Assembly (NCBI RefSeq): GCF_000023865.1
Contig: NC_013159.1
Coordinates: 1,700,001 to 1,764,000, forward strand
Length of the DNA stretch: 64,000 nt
Direction of reading: 5' to 3'
Origin: Saccharomonospora viridis DSM 43017
Lineage (GTDB): Bacteria > Actinomycetota > Actinomycetes > Mycobacteriales > Pseudonocardiaceae
Shown piece by piece: positions 1 to 8,377 of the stretch. The position numbers and the translations under genes are program-made. The stretch's first letter is position 1. The number at the start of each line of letters is the position of its first letter. The notes under the pieces were generated by a model. It was given only the letters and a program-made list of their open reading frames with translations. It was not told the DNA's origin and ran no database searches.

Positions 1-684
1 ATGCGCTGGACCCTGGCGCGCACCGACCACGTCGACGCCGACACCGAGGAGACCGCGAGTGCTCTGCTGCACTGCGCGGTCAGTGATCCGGATCCCGACC
101 TCGTGGGACGGTCGTTCAGCGGTGCGGCCGTCGAGCTCGGGTTGTCGAGTTATCCCGGTTTCCACCTCACCGCGCCACCGTCGAAGGCCAGTCCCTACGG
201 CGTGTTCTCCGACGCCTTCGTACCCGCCGAGGCGGTACCGCACGTGGCGGTGCTGCCCGACGGACGCCGCGTGGACATCCGTCCACCCGAACACACGCGG
301 GAACTCGTCGGGGTAGCCGAACCCCCACTACCTGAGCCGTTGCCCGAGGGACCCACCCGCCGGGTACCGCTGGGCACGATCGTGGGTGCCCGCAGTGGCG
401 ACAAGGGCGGCGACGCCAACCTCGGCCTGTGGGTGCGCACACCCGAGGCGTGGCGGTGGTTGGCGCACGCGATCACCGTCGACACCGTGCGTGAGTTGTT
501 GCCCGAAGTCGCCGACCTCCCCGTCCGACGGTTCCTGCTGCCGAACCTGTGGGCCGTCAACGTGGTCGTGGAGGGGATCCTCGGCGCGGGTGTGGCGTCG
601 CGGGCGCGGTTCGATCCACAGGCGAAGGCACTCGGCGAGTGGTTGCGCAGCCGTGTCGTGGAGGTACCGGAGGTGTTGCTGTGA
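1..684 (+). CDS. atuA: AtuA-family acyclic terpene utilisation protein, C-terminal part
   Basis: Only the last 227 residues lie in the window; the family is roughly 550-600 residues, so the true start is upstream and the ATG at base 1 is probably internal. The end of the DUF1446/AtuA core is followed from about residue 120 by the small C-terminal domain, recognisable by VPLGTIVGARSGDKGGDANL. AtuA is required for citronellol/geraniol use in Pseudomonas, but its reaction is not established. The stop overlaps the GTG of the following acyl-CoA dehydrogenase (GTGA), and carboxylase genes follow, as in atu-type operons. Family assignment is firm; the substrate is inferred. Confidence 0.8.
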   Translation: MRWTLARTDHVDADTEETASALLHCAVSDPDPDLVGRSFSGAAVELGLSSYPGFHLTAPPSKASPYGVFSDAFVPAEAVPHVAVLPDGRRVDIRPPEHTRELVGVAEPPLPEPLPEGPTRRVPLGTIVGARSGDKGGDANLGLWVRTPEAWRWLAHAITVDTVRELLPEVADLPVRRFLLPNLWAVNVVVEGILGAGVASRARFDPQAKALGEWLRSRVVEVPEVLL

Positions 685-1835
685 CGGGGAACGATCCCTT
701 CGCCACGCCCGAGCGGCGCACGTTGCGCCAGACCGTGCGCCGGTTCGTGACCGCCGAGATCCTGCCGCACCTGGACGAATGGGAACGCGCCGGGGAACTG
801 CCGCGCGAGTTGCACGCCAAAGCCGCCGAACTGGGACTGCTGGGGGTGTCGTTCCCCGAGTCCGTGGGCGGTTCGGGCGGTGACATCGTGGACGCCCTCA
901 CGGTCGTCGAGGAGGTCCACCTCGCCGGTGGTTCGGGTGGAGTGGTCGCGTCGCTGTTCACCGGTGGCATCGCCCTGCCGCACATCGTGGCCGCGGGGGA
1001 TCGGTGGCAGATCGACCGGTGGGTGCGACCCACCCTGGCGGGCAAGACCATCGGGGCGTTGGCGATCACCGAACCCGACGGGGGGTCGGACGTGGCGTCG
1101 TTGCGGACCACGGCGGTGCGCGACGGCGACCACTACGTCGTCAACGGGGCGAAGACGTTCATCACCTCCGGTTGCCGCGCCGACTTCGTCACCACCGCCG
1201 TGCGGACGGGACAGCCCGGGGCGCACGGGCTTTCCCTGCTGGTGATCGAGAAGGGTACGCCCGGCTTCTTTGTGAGCCGCAGGTTGGAGAAGATGGGCTG
1301 GCACTGTTCCGACACCGCCGAATTGTCGTTCGACGACGTGCGGGTTCCCGCCTCGCATCTGGTGGGGGCCGAGAACAGCGCTTTCGGCCAGATCGCCACA
1401 CAGTTCGTCGCCGAGCGGCTCACATTGGCCGTGCAGGCGTACGCCACCGCGCAACGCGCGCTGGAGCGCACGGTGGAGTGGTGCCGGCTGCGGGAGACGT
1501 TCGGCAGGCCGTTGATCTCGCGGCAGACCGTGCAGCACACGCTCGCCGAGATGGCCCGGCGTATCGACGTCGCCCGCACCTATGTCCGCCAGGTGGCGGC
1601 ACGCCATGCCGCGGGTGAGGAAGTGATCGCCCAGACGTGCTTCGCCAAGAACACCGCCGTCGAAGCGGGGTCATGGGTCGTCGACAAGGCCGTTCAACTC
1701 CACGGGGGACTCGGGTATTCACGTGAGTCCGAAGTGGAGCGTCATTATCGGGACATGCGCATCCTCGGTATCGGCGGTGGCGCCACTGAGATCATGACGA
1801 CGTTGGCGGCCAAGCGGCTCGGGTTCACCTCATGA
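681..1835 (+). CDS. Acyl-CoA dehydrogenase
   Basis: FAD enzyme of 384 residues that would introduce an alpha,beta double bond into an acyl-CoA, probably branched-chain or citronellyl-CoA from its position. The ACAD signature ITEPDGGSD lies near residue 130 and the C-terminal QLHGGLGYSRES and GGATEIM motifs of the four-helix FAD-binding domain are present, so the length is complete. I chose GTG at 681 because it overlaps the upstream stop as GTGA; the frame is open further upstream but that stretch overlaps AtuA and has no ACAD similarity. The stop overlaps the next ATG (ATGA), implying translational coupling. The AtuD/LiuA-like role is inference. Confidence 0.9.
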   Translation: MTGNDPFATPERRTLRQTVRRFVTAEILPHLDEWERAGELPRELHAKAAELGLLGVSFPESVGGSGGDIVDALTVVEEVHLAGGSGGVVASLFTGGIALPHIVAAGDRWQIDRWVRPTLAGKTIGALAITEPDGGSDVASLRTTAVRDGDHYVVNGAKTFITSGCRADFVTTAVRTGQPGAHGLSLLVIEKGTPGFFVSRRLEKMGWHCSDTAELSFDDVRVPASHLVGAENSAFGQIATQFVAERLTLAVQAYATAQRALERTVEWCRLRETFGRPLISRQTVQHTLAEMARRIDVARTYVRQVAARHAAGEEVIAQTCFAKNTAVEAGSWVVDKAVQLHGGLGYSRESEVERHYRDMRILGIGGGATEIMTTLAAKRLGFTS

Positions 1836-3439
1836 CGATTTTGAAATCCATTGTGGACACAAATGATCCACGGTACCTCGGTTATCGGGCGGCCATGCTG
1901 GACAAGCTCGCCGAGATCGAGGCCGAACACGCCAAAGCCGTGGCCGGGGGTGGACGGAAGTACGTCGAAAGACACCGGCGGCGCGGCAAACTGCTCGTAC
2001 GCGAACGTATCGAGTCGCTCCTCGACCCCGACTCGCCGTTTCTGGAGCTCTCCCCACTGGCTGGGTGGGGTAGTGACTATCCGGTGGGCGCCAGCGTGGT
2101 CACCGGCATCGGTGTCGTCGAAGGCGTCGAGTGCATGATCATCGGTAACGACCCCACCGTGCGGGGCGGGGCCAGCAATCCGTGGACCGTGCGCAAGATC
2201 TTCCGCGCCTCCGACATCGCACTGACCAACCGCCTGCCCGTGATCAACCTGGTGGAGTCGGGCGGGGCCGACCTGCCGAGCCAGAAGGAGATCTTCATCC
2301 CCGGTGGACGGTTGTTCCGCGACCTCACCCGGTTGTCGGCCGCGGGCATCCCCACGATCGCGCTCGTGTTCGGCAACTCCACGGCCGGAGGCGCCTACGT
2401 GCCCGGCATGTCCGACCACGTGGTGATGGTGGAAGGCCGGTCGAAGGTGTTCCTCGGCGGGCCACCGTTGGTGAAGATGGCCACCGGCGAGGAGTCCGAC
2501 GACGAATCGCTGGGTGGGGCGGCCATGCACGCCCGCACCTCCGGTCTGGCCGATTACCTGGCCCGCGACGAACCCGACGCCATCCGCATCGGAAGACGGA
2601 TCGTGCGCCGCCTGAACTGGCGCAAACGGGGGCCCGCCCCGGAGAAGCCGACACCGCCCCGCTACGACCCCGAAGAACTGCTCGGGATCGTGCCCGACGA
2701 CCTCAAGACGCCCTTCGACCCCCGGGACGTGCTGGCCAGGGTGGTGGACGACTCCGACTTCGACGAGTTCAAACCGCTCTACGGACCGAGTCTGGTCACC
2801 GGATGGGCGCGGATACACGGCCATCCGGTGGGGGTGCTCGCCAACGCGCAGGGCGTGTTGTTCAGCGAGGAGTCACAGAAGGCCGCGCAATTCATCCAGC
2901 TCGCCAATCAGACCGACACACCGCTGCTGTTCCTCCACAACACCACGGGCTACATGGTGGGCGCCGACTACGAACAGGGCGGCATCATCAAACACGGCGC
3001 CATGATGATCAACGCGGTCTCCAACAGCCGGGTCCCGCATCTTTCGATCCTCATGGGGGCGTCCTACGGCGCCGGACATTACGGCATGTGCGGGCGTGCC
3101 TACGACCCCCGCTTCCTGTTCTCCTGGCCCAGCGCGAAATCGGCGGTGATGGGGCCGCAGCAGCTCGCCGGGGTGCTCTCCATCGTCGCGCGCAACGCCG
3201 CGCAGGCCCGCGGCCAGGCCTACGACGAGGAAGGGGACGCCGCGTTACGCGCCGCCGTCGAAGCACAGGTGGAGACGGAATCGCTGCCACTGTTCCTGTC
3301 GGGCCGACTCTACGACGACGGGGTGATCGACCCGAGGGACACGCGCACCGTGTTGGGGTTGTGCCTGTCGGCCGTGCATTCCCAGGTCGTGCGGGGCGCC
3401 CGGTTCGACGGCACCGGTTTCGGTGTCTTCCGGATGTGA
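1832..3439 (+). CDS. Acyl-CoA carboxylase, carboxyltransferase (beta) subunit
   Basis: 535 residues, the normal size for MccB/AtuC/LiuB-type beta subunits. It carries N- and C-terminal crotonase-fold carboxyltransferase halves, with acyl-CoA- and biotin-binding glycine-rich segments such as FGNSTAGGAYVPGMSD (about residue 180) and GASYGAGHYGMCGRAYDP (about 410). It transfers carboxylate from carboxybiotin to an enoyl-CoA such as methylcrotonyl- or geranyl-CoA. The alpha subunit follows within the same operon. The sequence alone does not separate methylcrotonyl-CoA from geranyl-CoA carboxylase; AtuA upstream favours the latter weakly. Confidence 0.9.
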   Translation: MTILKSIVDTNDPRYLGYRAAMLDKLAEIEAEHAKAVAGGGRKYVERHRRRGKLLVRERIESLLDPDSPFLELSPLAGWGSDYPVGASVVTGIGVVEGVECMIIGNDPTVRGGASNPWTVRKIFRASDIALTNRLPVINLVESGGADLPSQKEIFIPGGRLFRDLTRLSAAGIPTIALVFGNSTAGGAYVPGMSDHVVMVEGRSKVFLGGPPLVKMATGEESDDESLGGAAMHARTSGLADYLARDEPDAIRIGRRIVRRLNWRKRGPAPEKPTPPRYDPEELLGIVPDDLKTPFDPRDVLARVVDDSDFDEFKPLYGPSLVTGWARIHGHPVGVLANAQGVLFSEESQKAAQFIQLANQTDTPLLFLHNTTGYMVGADYEQGGIIKHGAMMINAVSNSRVPHLSILMGASYGAGHYGMCGRAYDPRFLFSWPSAKSAVMGPQQLAGVLSIVARNAAQARGQAYDEEGDAALRAAVEAQVETESLPLFLSGRLYDDGVIDPRDTRTVLGLCLSAVHSQVVRGARFDGTGFGVFRM

Positions 3440-3446
3440 GGTCGCT

Positions 3447-5447
3447 GTGATCACGAATCTGCTGGTCGCCAACCGTGGTGAGATCGCACTGCGGGTGTTC
3501 CGCACCTGTCGACAGCAGGGGATCGGCACCGTGGCGGTGTACTCGGACGCCGACGCCGACAGCCCCCACGTCGAGGCCGCGGACGCCGCCGTGCGATTGC
3601 CCGGTGCGACCCCCGCGGACACCTATCTGCGTGCGGAGGCGGTGGTGACCGCCGCCCTCGACGCGGGCGCCGACGCCGTGCACCCCGGGTACGGATTCCT
3701 GTCCGAGAACGCCGATTTCGCCCGTGCCGTGTCGGCCGCGGGACTGACCTGGGTCGGTCCGTCACCGGACAGCATCGAACGCATGGGGTCGAAGGTCGAG
3801 TCGAAACGCCTCGCGGCTTCCGTCGGAGTGCCCGTCTTGGCCGAACTCGACCCCGAGACCGTGACCGACGACGAGTTCCCCGTGCTGGTCAAGGCGTCCG
3901 CAGGAGGTGGTGGCCGCGGCATGCGGGTGGTGCATGACCGTGGCGCACTCGCGGAGGCCGTGGAGAGCGCGCGTGCGGAGGCGGGATCGGCGTTCGGGGA
4001 CCCGACCGTGTTCTGCGAGCGCTACCTCGAACGCGGCCGACACGTCGAAATCCAGGTGTTGGCCGATTCCCACGGCACCGTCTGGGCGCTCGGTGAACGC
4101 GAATGCTCGATCCAACGGCGACACCAGAAGGTCGTGGAGGAGGCCCCGTCCCCGGCCGTGGACCCCGCTTTGCGCGAGCGGTTGTGCGAGGCCGCCCGCA
4201 CGGTGGCGCGCGCGGTCGACTACGTCGGCGCGGGAACCGTCGAGTTCCTCGTCACCCCCGACGGCGAGTTCTTCTTCCTGGAGATGAACACCCGACTCCA
4301 GGTGGAGCATCCGGTCACCGAATGCGTCACCGGACTCGATCTTGTGGCACTGCAGCTGCGCATCGCCGAAGGGGGAACGCTCATCGGGGAACCGCCCCGG
4401 GCGCGGGGGCACGCCATCGAGGCCCGGCTCTACGCCGAGGACCCGGCCGCGGACTGGCGTCCCCGAAGCGGCACACTGCACCGGTTCGCGGTCCCCGAGG
4501 TGCGGGCTGAGTTCACGGTGCCCGACCGACACGGCATCCGACTCGATTCCGGGGTGGCCGACGGGTCCGTGATCGGCGTGCACTACGACCCGATGTTGGC
4601 CAAGGTGGTCGCGTGGGGGCCCGACCGGACCGCGGCCGCCCGGATGCTGGCCGGCGCCCTGGCCTCAGCGCGGATCCACGGGCTGGGCACCAACCGCGAT
4701 CTGCTGGTGGCGGTGTTGCGGCATCCGGAGTTCCTCGCCGGGAACACCGACACGGGATTCCTCGTCCGCCATCGGGCCGTCACCGAGGCCCCGCCCGACG
4801 AGACGGCCGTGCGGCTGTCGGCGGTGGCCGCCGCGTTCGCCGACGTCGCCCACAACCGGGCGCGGGCGACGGTGTTGGGCTCCCTGCCGGCCGCGTGGCG
4901 CAATGTGCCGTCGGCGCCACAGGTCAAGACCTATCGCCACGGCGAAACCGAGTATCACGTCCGCTACACCGCGACCCGATCCGGATTGGTCGCCGTGGAC
5001 CACGCGGACGTCGAGCTCGTGGCAGCCGCCCCGGAACGCGTCGTCCTGCGTCGCGGTGGCGTGCGACGTGCCTTCGACGTCGCCCGGTACCCCGATCTGG
5101 TCACCGTGGACTCGGCATTGGGCGCGGTGAACCTCGTCCCGGTGCCCCGATTCCGCGACCCGGACACCGAACCCGCCACGGGGTCACTGGTCGCCCCGAT
5201 GCCCGGGACGGTCGTGCGGATCGCCGTGTCGGTGGGCGACCGGGTGCATGCCGGACAGCCGTTGCTGTGGCTGGAGGCGATGAAGATGGAGCACCGCGTG
5301 GCCGTGCCCGTCGACGGTCGGGTCACCGAGCTCGCCGTCACCGAAGGGCACCAGGTGGAACAGGGGTCGGTGCTGGCGGTGGTGACACCGGAGGACGAGG
5401 ACCGAAGTGCGTCCGACACCGTCGAGACAGCGAAGGAGACACCGTGA
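3447..5447 (+). CDS. Acyl-CoA carboxylase alpha subunit (biotin carboxylase plus biotin carrier)
   Basis: 666 residues: a biotin carboxylase ATP-grasp module in the first ~450 residues (NRGEIALRV start, glycine-rich ATP loop KASAGGGGRGMRVV, EMNTRLQVEHPVTE), a linker domain, and a C-terminal biotinyl domain with EAMKMEH, whose lysine near residue 613 is the biotinylation site. It carboxylates its own biotin with ATP and bicarbonate for the upstream beta subunit. GTG at 3447 follows the beta-subunit stop by seven bases and begins at the conserved ITNLLVANRGE. An earlier in-frame ATG at 3423 would overlap the beta gene. The end overlaps the next start (GTGA). Confidence 0.92.
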   Translation: MITNLLVANRGEIALRVFRTCRQQGIGTVAVYSDADADSPHVEAADAAVRLPGATPADTYLRAEAVVTAALDAGADAVHPGYGFLSENADFARAVSAAGLTWVGPSPDSIERMGSKVESKRLAASVGVPVLAELDPETVTDDEFPVLVKASAGGGGRGMRVVHDRGALAEAVESARAEAGSAFGDPTVFCERYLERGRHVEIQVLADSHGTVWALGERECSIQRRHQKVVEEAPSPAVDPALRERLCEAARTVARAVDYVGAGTVEFLVTPDGEFFFLEMNTRLQVEHPVTECVTGLDLVALQLRIAEGGTLIGEPPRARGHAIEARLYAEDPAADWRPRSGTLHRFAVPEVRAEFTVPDRHGIRLDSGVADGSVIGVHYDPMLAKVVAWGPDRTAAARMLAGALASARIHGLGTNRDLLVAVLRHPEFLAGNTDTGFLVRHRAVTEAPPDETAVRLSAVAAAFADVAHNRARATVLGSLPAAWRNVPSAPQVKTYRHGETEYHVRYTATRSGLVAVDHADVELVAAAPERVVLRRGGVRRAFDVARYPDLVTVDSALGAVNLVPVPRFRDPDTEPATGSLVAPMPGTVVRIAVSVGDRVHAGQPLLWLEAMKMEHRVAVPVDGRVTELAVTEGHQVEQGSVLAVVTPEDEDRSASDTVETAKETP

Positions 5448-6601
5448 ACTTCACCGAATCACCGGAGCGGCGGGCGCTGCGGAAAGCGGTGGCCGAACTC
5501 GCCGCGAAGTACGGTCACGAGTACTACCTGGAAAAGGCCCGTGGTGGCGGCCACACCAGCGAACTGTGGGATGAGGCGGGCAGACTCGGCTATCTCGGTG
5601 TCTCGGTGCCCGAAGCCTACGGCGGTGGCGGTGCGGGGATCGGCGATCTGGCGGCGGTGTGCGAGGAGTTCTGCGCCGCGGGCACGCCCATGCTGCTCAT
5701 GGTGGTGTCACCGGCGATCTGCGCGACGGTGATCGCACGGTTCGGCACCGACGAGCAGAAAGCCCACTGGCTGCCCGGTTTCGCCACCGGTCGGGTGCGG
5801 ATGTCGTTCGCCATCACCGAACCCGACGCCGGTTCGAACTCCCACCGCATCACCACCACCGCCCGCCGCGACGGCGGTGACTGGATCCTGCGCGGACGCA
5901 AGGTGTTCATCTCCGGAGTGGACGAGGCCGACGCGGTGCTCGTGGTGGGGCGCACCGAGGACGCGCGGACCGGCAAGCTCAAGCCGGCGTTGTTCATCGT
6001 GCCCACCGACGCCCCGAACTTCGAGTACCGGGCCATTCCGATGGACCTGGTGTCGGCGGACAAGCAGTTCGAACTCGTCCTCGACGACGTACGGCTGCCC
6101 GGTGACGCGCTCGTCGGTTCCGAGGACGCCGCCTTGGCGCAGCTGTTCGCGGGGCTGAACCCGGAACGCATCATGGGGGCCTCGTTCTCCCTCGGCATCG
6201 CCCGCTACGCGCTCGACAAGGCGGTGGAATACGCGCGGCAGCGCAGCGTGTTCGGTGTCCCCATCGGCGCGCACCAGGGGCTGGCGCACCCCTTGGCCGA
6301 GATCAAGATCGAGTTGGAACTCGCCAGGCTCATGACCCAGAAGGCCGCGGCGATCTACGACTCCGGTGACGACGGTGCGGCGGGCGAGGCCGCCAACATG
6401 GCCAAGTACGCCGGAGCCGAGGTCGCCGTGCGTGCCGTCGATCAGGCCGTGCAGGTCCACGGCGGCAACGGATTGGCCTCCGAGTACGGTTTGGGAACGA
6501 TGCTGGCCGCGGTACGGGTGGGGCGGATCGCTCCCGTCAGTCGGGAGATGATTCTCAACTTCGTGGCGCAGCACAGTCTCGGGTTGCCCAAGTCGTACTG
6601 A
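5444..6601 (+). CDS. Acyl-CoA dehydrogenase
   Basis: 385-residue flavin acyl-CoA dehydrogenase, complete from N-terminal helical domain (NFTESPERRALRK) through ITEPDAGSN near residue 127 to the C-terminal VDQAVQVHGGNGLASEYG motif. It is the second ACAD of the operon and only moderately similar to the first by eye, so it probably acts on a different chain or oxidation step. GTG at 5444 was chosen because it overlaps the carboxylase stop and has AAGGAGA upstream. A long upstream open frame exists but overlaps the carboxylase and encodes low-complexity arginine-rich sequence. Confidence 0.9.
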   Translation: MNFTESPERRALRKAVAELAAKYGHEYYLEKARGGGHTSELWDEAGRLGYLGVSVPEAYGGGGAGIGDLAAVCEEFCAAGTPMLLMVVSPAICATVIARFGTDEQKAHWLPGFATGRVRMSFAITEPDAGSNSHRITTTARRDGGDWILRGRKVFISGVDEADAVLVVGRTEDARTGKLKPALFIVPTDAPNFEYRAIPMDLVSADKQFELVLDDVRLPGDALVGSEDAALAQLFAGLNPERIMGASFSLGIARYALDKAVEYARQRSVFGVPIGAHQGLAHPLAEIKIELELARLMTQKAAAIYDSGDDGAAGEAANMAKYAGAEVAVRAVDQAVQVHGGNGLASEYGLGTMLAAVRVGRIAPVSREMILNFVAQHSLGLPKSY

Positions 6602-6632
6602 GTCCGCGGACGGCCCAGGAAGGAGTCATTAC

Positions 6633-7475
6633 GTGACCACGTTGGCCGGTAAGACCATCATCATGTCCGGGGGGAGCCGGGGGATCGGGGAGGCCATCGC
6701 CGTGCGTGCCGCGCGGGACGGGGCCAATGTGGCGCTGCTCGCCAAGACCGCCGAGCCGCATCCGAAGCTGCCCGGCACCATCCACACGGCCGCGAAGGCG
6801 ATTGAGGAGGCGGGCGGGCAGGCACTGCCGATCGTGGGTGACGTTCGTGACGACGAGGCCGTGGTGGCGGCGGTCGAGCGCACGGTGGAGCAGTTCGGCG
6901 GGATCGACATCGTGGTCAACAACGCCAGCGCCATCGACCTCACCCCGTCGGAACACATCCCGATGAAGCGCTACGACCTCATGCAGGACATCAACGCGCG
7001 CGGCACGTTCCTGCTGTCGCGCACGGCGATTCCGCACCTACGCCGCGCCGACAACCCGCACATCCTCACCCTGTCGCCGCCGATCCGGCTCGAGGAGAAG
7101 TGGTTCACGGCGGGGCATCTCGCCTACAGCATCGCCAAGTACTCGATGAGCCTGGTCACGGTGGGGCTGGCCGCCGAACTGCGCGCCGACGGCATCGCCG
7201 TCAACTCACTGTGGCCGCGCACGACCATCGACACCGCGGCCATCCGCAACGTGGTCGGTGCGGAGTTGGTGAACCGTTCCCGCACCCCCGAGATCATGGC
7301 GGATGCGGCGCACGCGATCCTCACCAAGCCGAGTCGGGAGTTGACGGGACAGTTCCTCATCGACGACGAGGTGCTGGCCGCCGAGGGGGTCACGGACTTC
7401 TCCCGCTACCGGCTCGCCGAACGCGAGGAGGATCTCCAACTGGACTTCTGGGTCGATCCGGCCGATGGTGCGTGA
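6633..7475 (+). CDS. SDR-family oxidoreductase (HSDL2-like)
   Basis: 280-residue short-chain dehydrogenase. The nucleotide-binding motif SGGSRGIGEAI lies near residue 12, the NNAS structural motif near 91 and the catalytic YSIAK near 167. It is longer at the C-terminus than FabG-like SDRs and resembles the hydroxysteroid-dehydrogenase-like-2 group, whose substrates are poorly known. AGGAGTC precedes the GTG by eight bases. It follows the acyl-CoA dehydrogenase in the same direction after 31 bases, so it probably belongs to the operon, where it could oxidise a terpenoid alcohol or hydroxyacyl-CoA (AtuB/AtuG-like; inference). Confidence 0.85.
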   Translation: MTTLAGKTIIMSGGSRGIGEAIAVRAARDGANVALLAKTAEPHPKLPGTIHTAAKAIEEAGGQALPIVGDVRDDEAVVAAVERTVEQFGGIDIVVNNASAIDLTPSEHIPMKRYDLMQDINARGTFLLSRTAIPHLRRADNPHILTLSPPIRLEEKWFTAGHLAYSIAKYSMSLVTVGLAAELRADGIAVNSLWPRTTIDTAAIRNVVGAELVNRSRTPEIMADAAHAILTKPSRELTGQFLIDDEVLAAEGVTDFSRYRLAEREEDLQLDFWVDPADGA

Positions 7476-8088
7476 ACCGAGGCAGGAGCGCAGCAGGACG
7501 ACACGGCGGCGGTTGCTGACCGCCGCCGTGGAGTGTCTGGCCGAACACGGTTGGACGAACACCACGGTGGCCCTCGTCGCCGAACGGGCGGGCGTGTCGC
7601 GCGGCGCGGCCCAACACCACTTCCCCACGCGGGAGGACCTCGTGGTGGCCACCGTCGAATTCCTCGCCGAAGAGCAGATCGCCGAGGTGCGCTCCCGTGC
7701 GGAGACGCTGCCCCGCGGCCGCCGCAGGGCGTTGGCGGTGGCGCGGATGTTGTTGAACCTCTACGCCGGACCGAAGTTCCGCGCCGCTTTACATCTGTGG
7801 GTCGCCGCGTCCACGGACGAGGCCCTGCGTTCGGTGCTGGCTCCGTTGGAGGCCCGTGTCGGTCGGGAGTCGCACCGGGTCGCGGTGGAACTGTTGGGCG
7901 TGGACGAGTCCCGACCCGGCGTGCGGGAGACCGTACAGGCCACGCTCGATCTGGCACGCGGGCTCGGACTGGCCAATCTGCTCAGTGACGATTCGAAACG
8001 CCGGGAACGCCTCGTGCGGCAGTGGGCGACGGTACTGGAGCCGATCGTGGAGGAGAACGTCGGCGACCAGGCCCGGAGCGGGACCTGA
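7465..8088 (+). CDS. TetR-family transcriptional regulator
   Basis: 207 residues with an N-terminal TetR helix-turn-helix (RRRLLTAAVECLAEHG, then VAERAGVSRGAAQHHF, residues ~12-60) and an all-helical ligand domain. The ATG at 7465 overlaps the SDR end by 11 bases, so it is co-transcribed as the last gene of the acyl-CoA operon. The obvious hypothesis is acyl-CoA-responsive repression of that operon, comparable with AtuR. The operon promoter is outside the window, so no operator can be shown here. Confidence 0.9.
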   Translation: MVREPRQERSRTTRRRLLTAAVECLAEHGWTNTTVALVAERAGVSRGAAQHHFPTREDLVVATVEFLAEEQIAEVRSRAETLPRGRRRALAVARMLLNLYAGPKFRAALHLWVAASTDEALRSVLAPLEARVGRESHRVAVELLGVDESRPGVRETVQATLDLARGLGLANLLSDDSKRRERLVRQWATVLEPIVEENVGDQARSGT

Positions 8089-8160
8089 GGTCTTCCCACG
8101 GCCACCACCGAGATCACAAACCGTCGCGGCGAAACACCCGTTAGGAGGGCTCAGTTTGGT

Positions 8161-8194
8161 CGCTTCGTGTGATAAACCTTCGAGTCCCGAAGCG
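8161..8194. promoter_or_regulatory. Inverted repeat in the leader region of cstA
   Basis: CGCTTCG at 8161-8167 pairs perfectly with CGAAGCG at 8188-8194 across a 20-base loop containing GATAAA. It sits in the 289-base gap between the TetR gene and cstA, about 185 bases before the cstA start. It has no following T-run, so it could be an operator, a leader hairpin or the end of the upstream transcript. I see no other recognisable element in this gap. Confidence 0.3.
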
Positions 8195-8377
8195 TATGCC
8201 GCACAGGGAGGTGGTGCGCACCACTGGATGGGGCCGCTGGACGAGTGAGGCAAGGACACGTCCCAGTCGCGCCATCCGACGCCGGCCGCGGAACGCGGGT
8301 GAGGTGGGCCGACAGCTTCCACCACGGCACGCGACGGGCGCACCATTCGGGCCGGACACACACGCGCAGGAGCACAC

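Noticed and set aside
195-1607. Long minus-strand open frame opposite AtuA and the first ACAD
   Set aside because: Histidine/arginine/glycine-rich shadow of high-G+C codons; no domain, no ribosome site, and fully antisense to well-supported genes.
4613-5443. Upstream extension of the second acyl-CoA dehydrogenase
   Set aside because: Overlaps the carboxylase gene and has no ACAD similarity; the GTG at 5444 with its GTGA overlap is the natural start.
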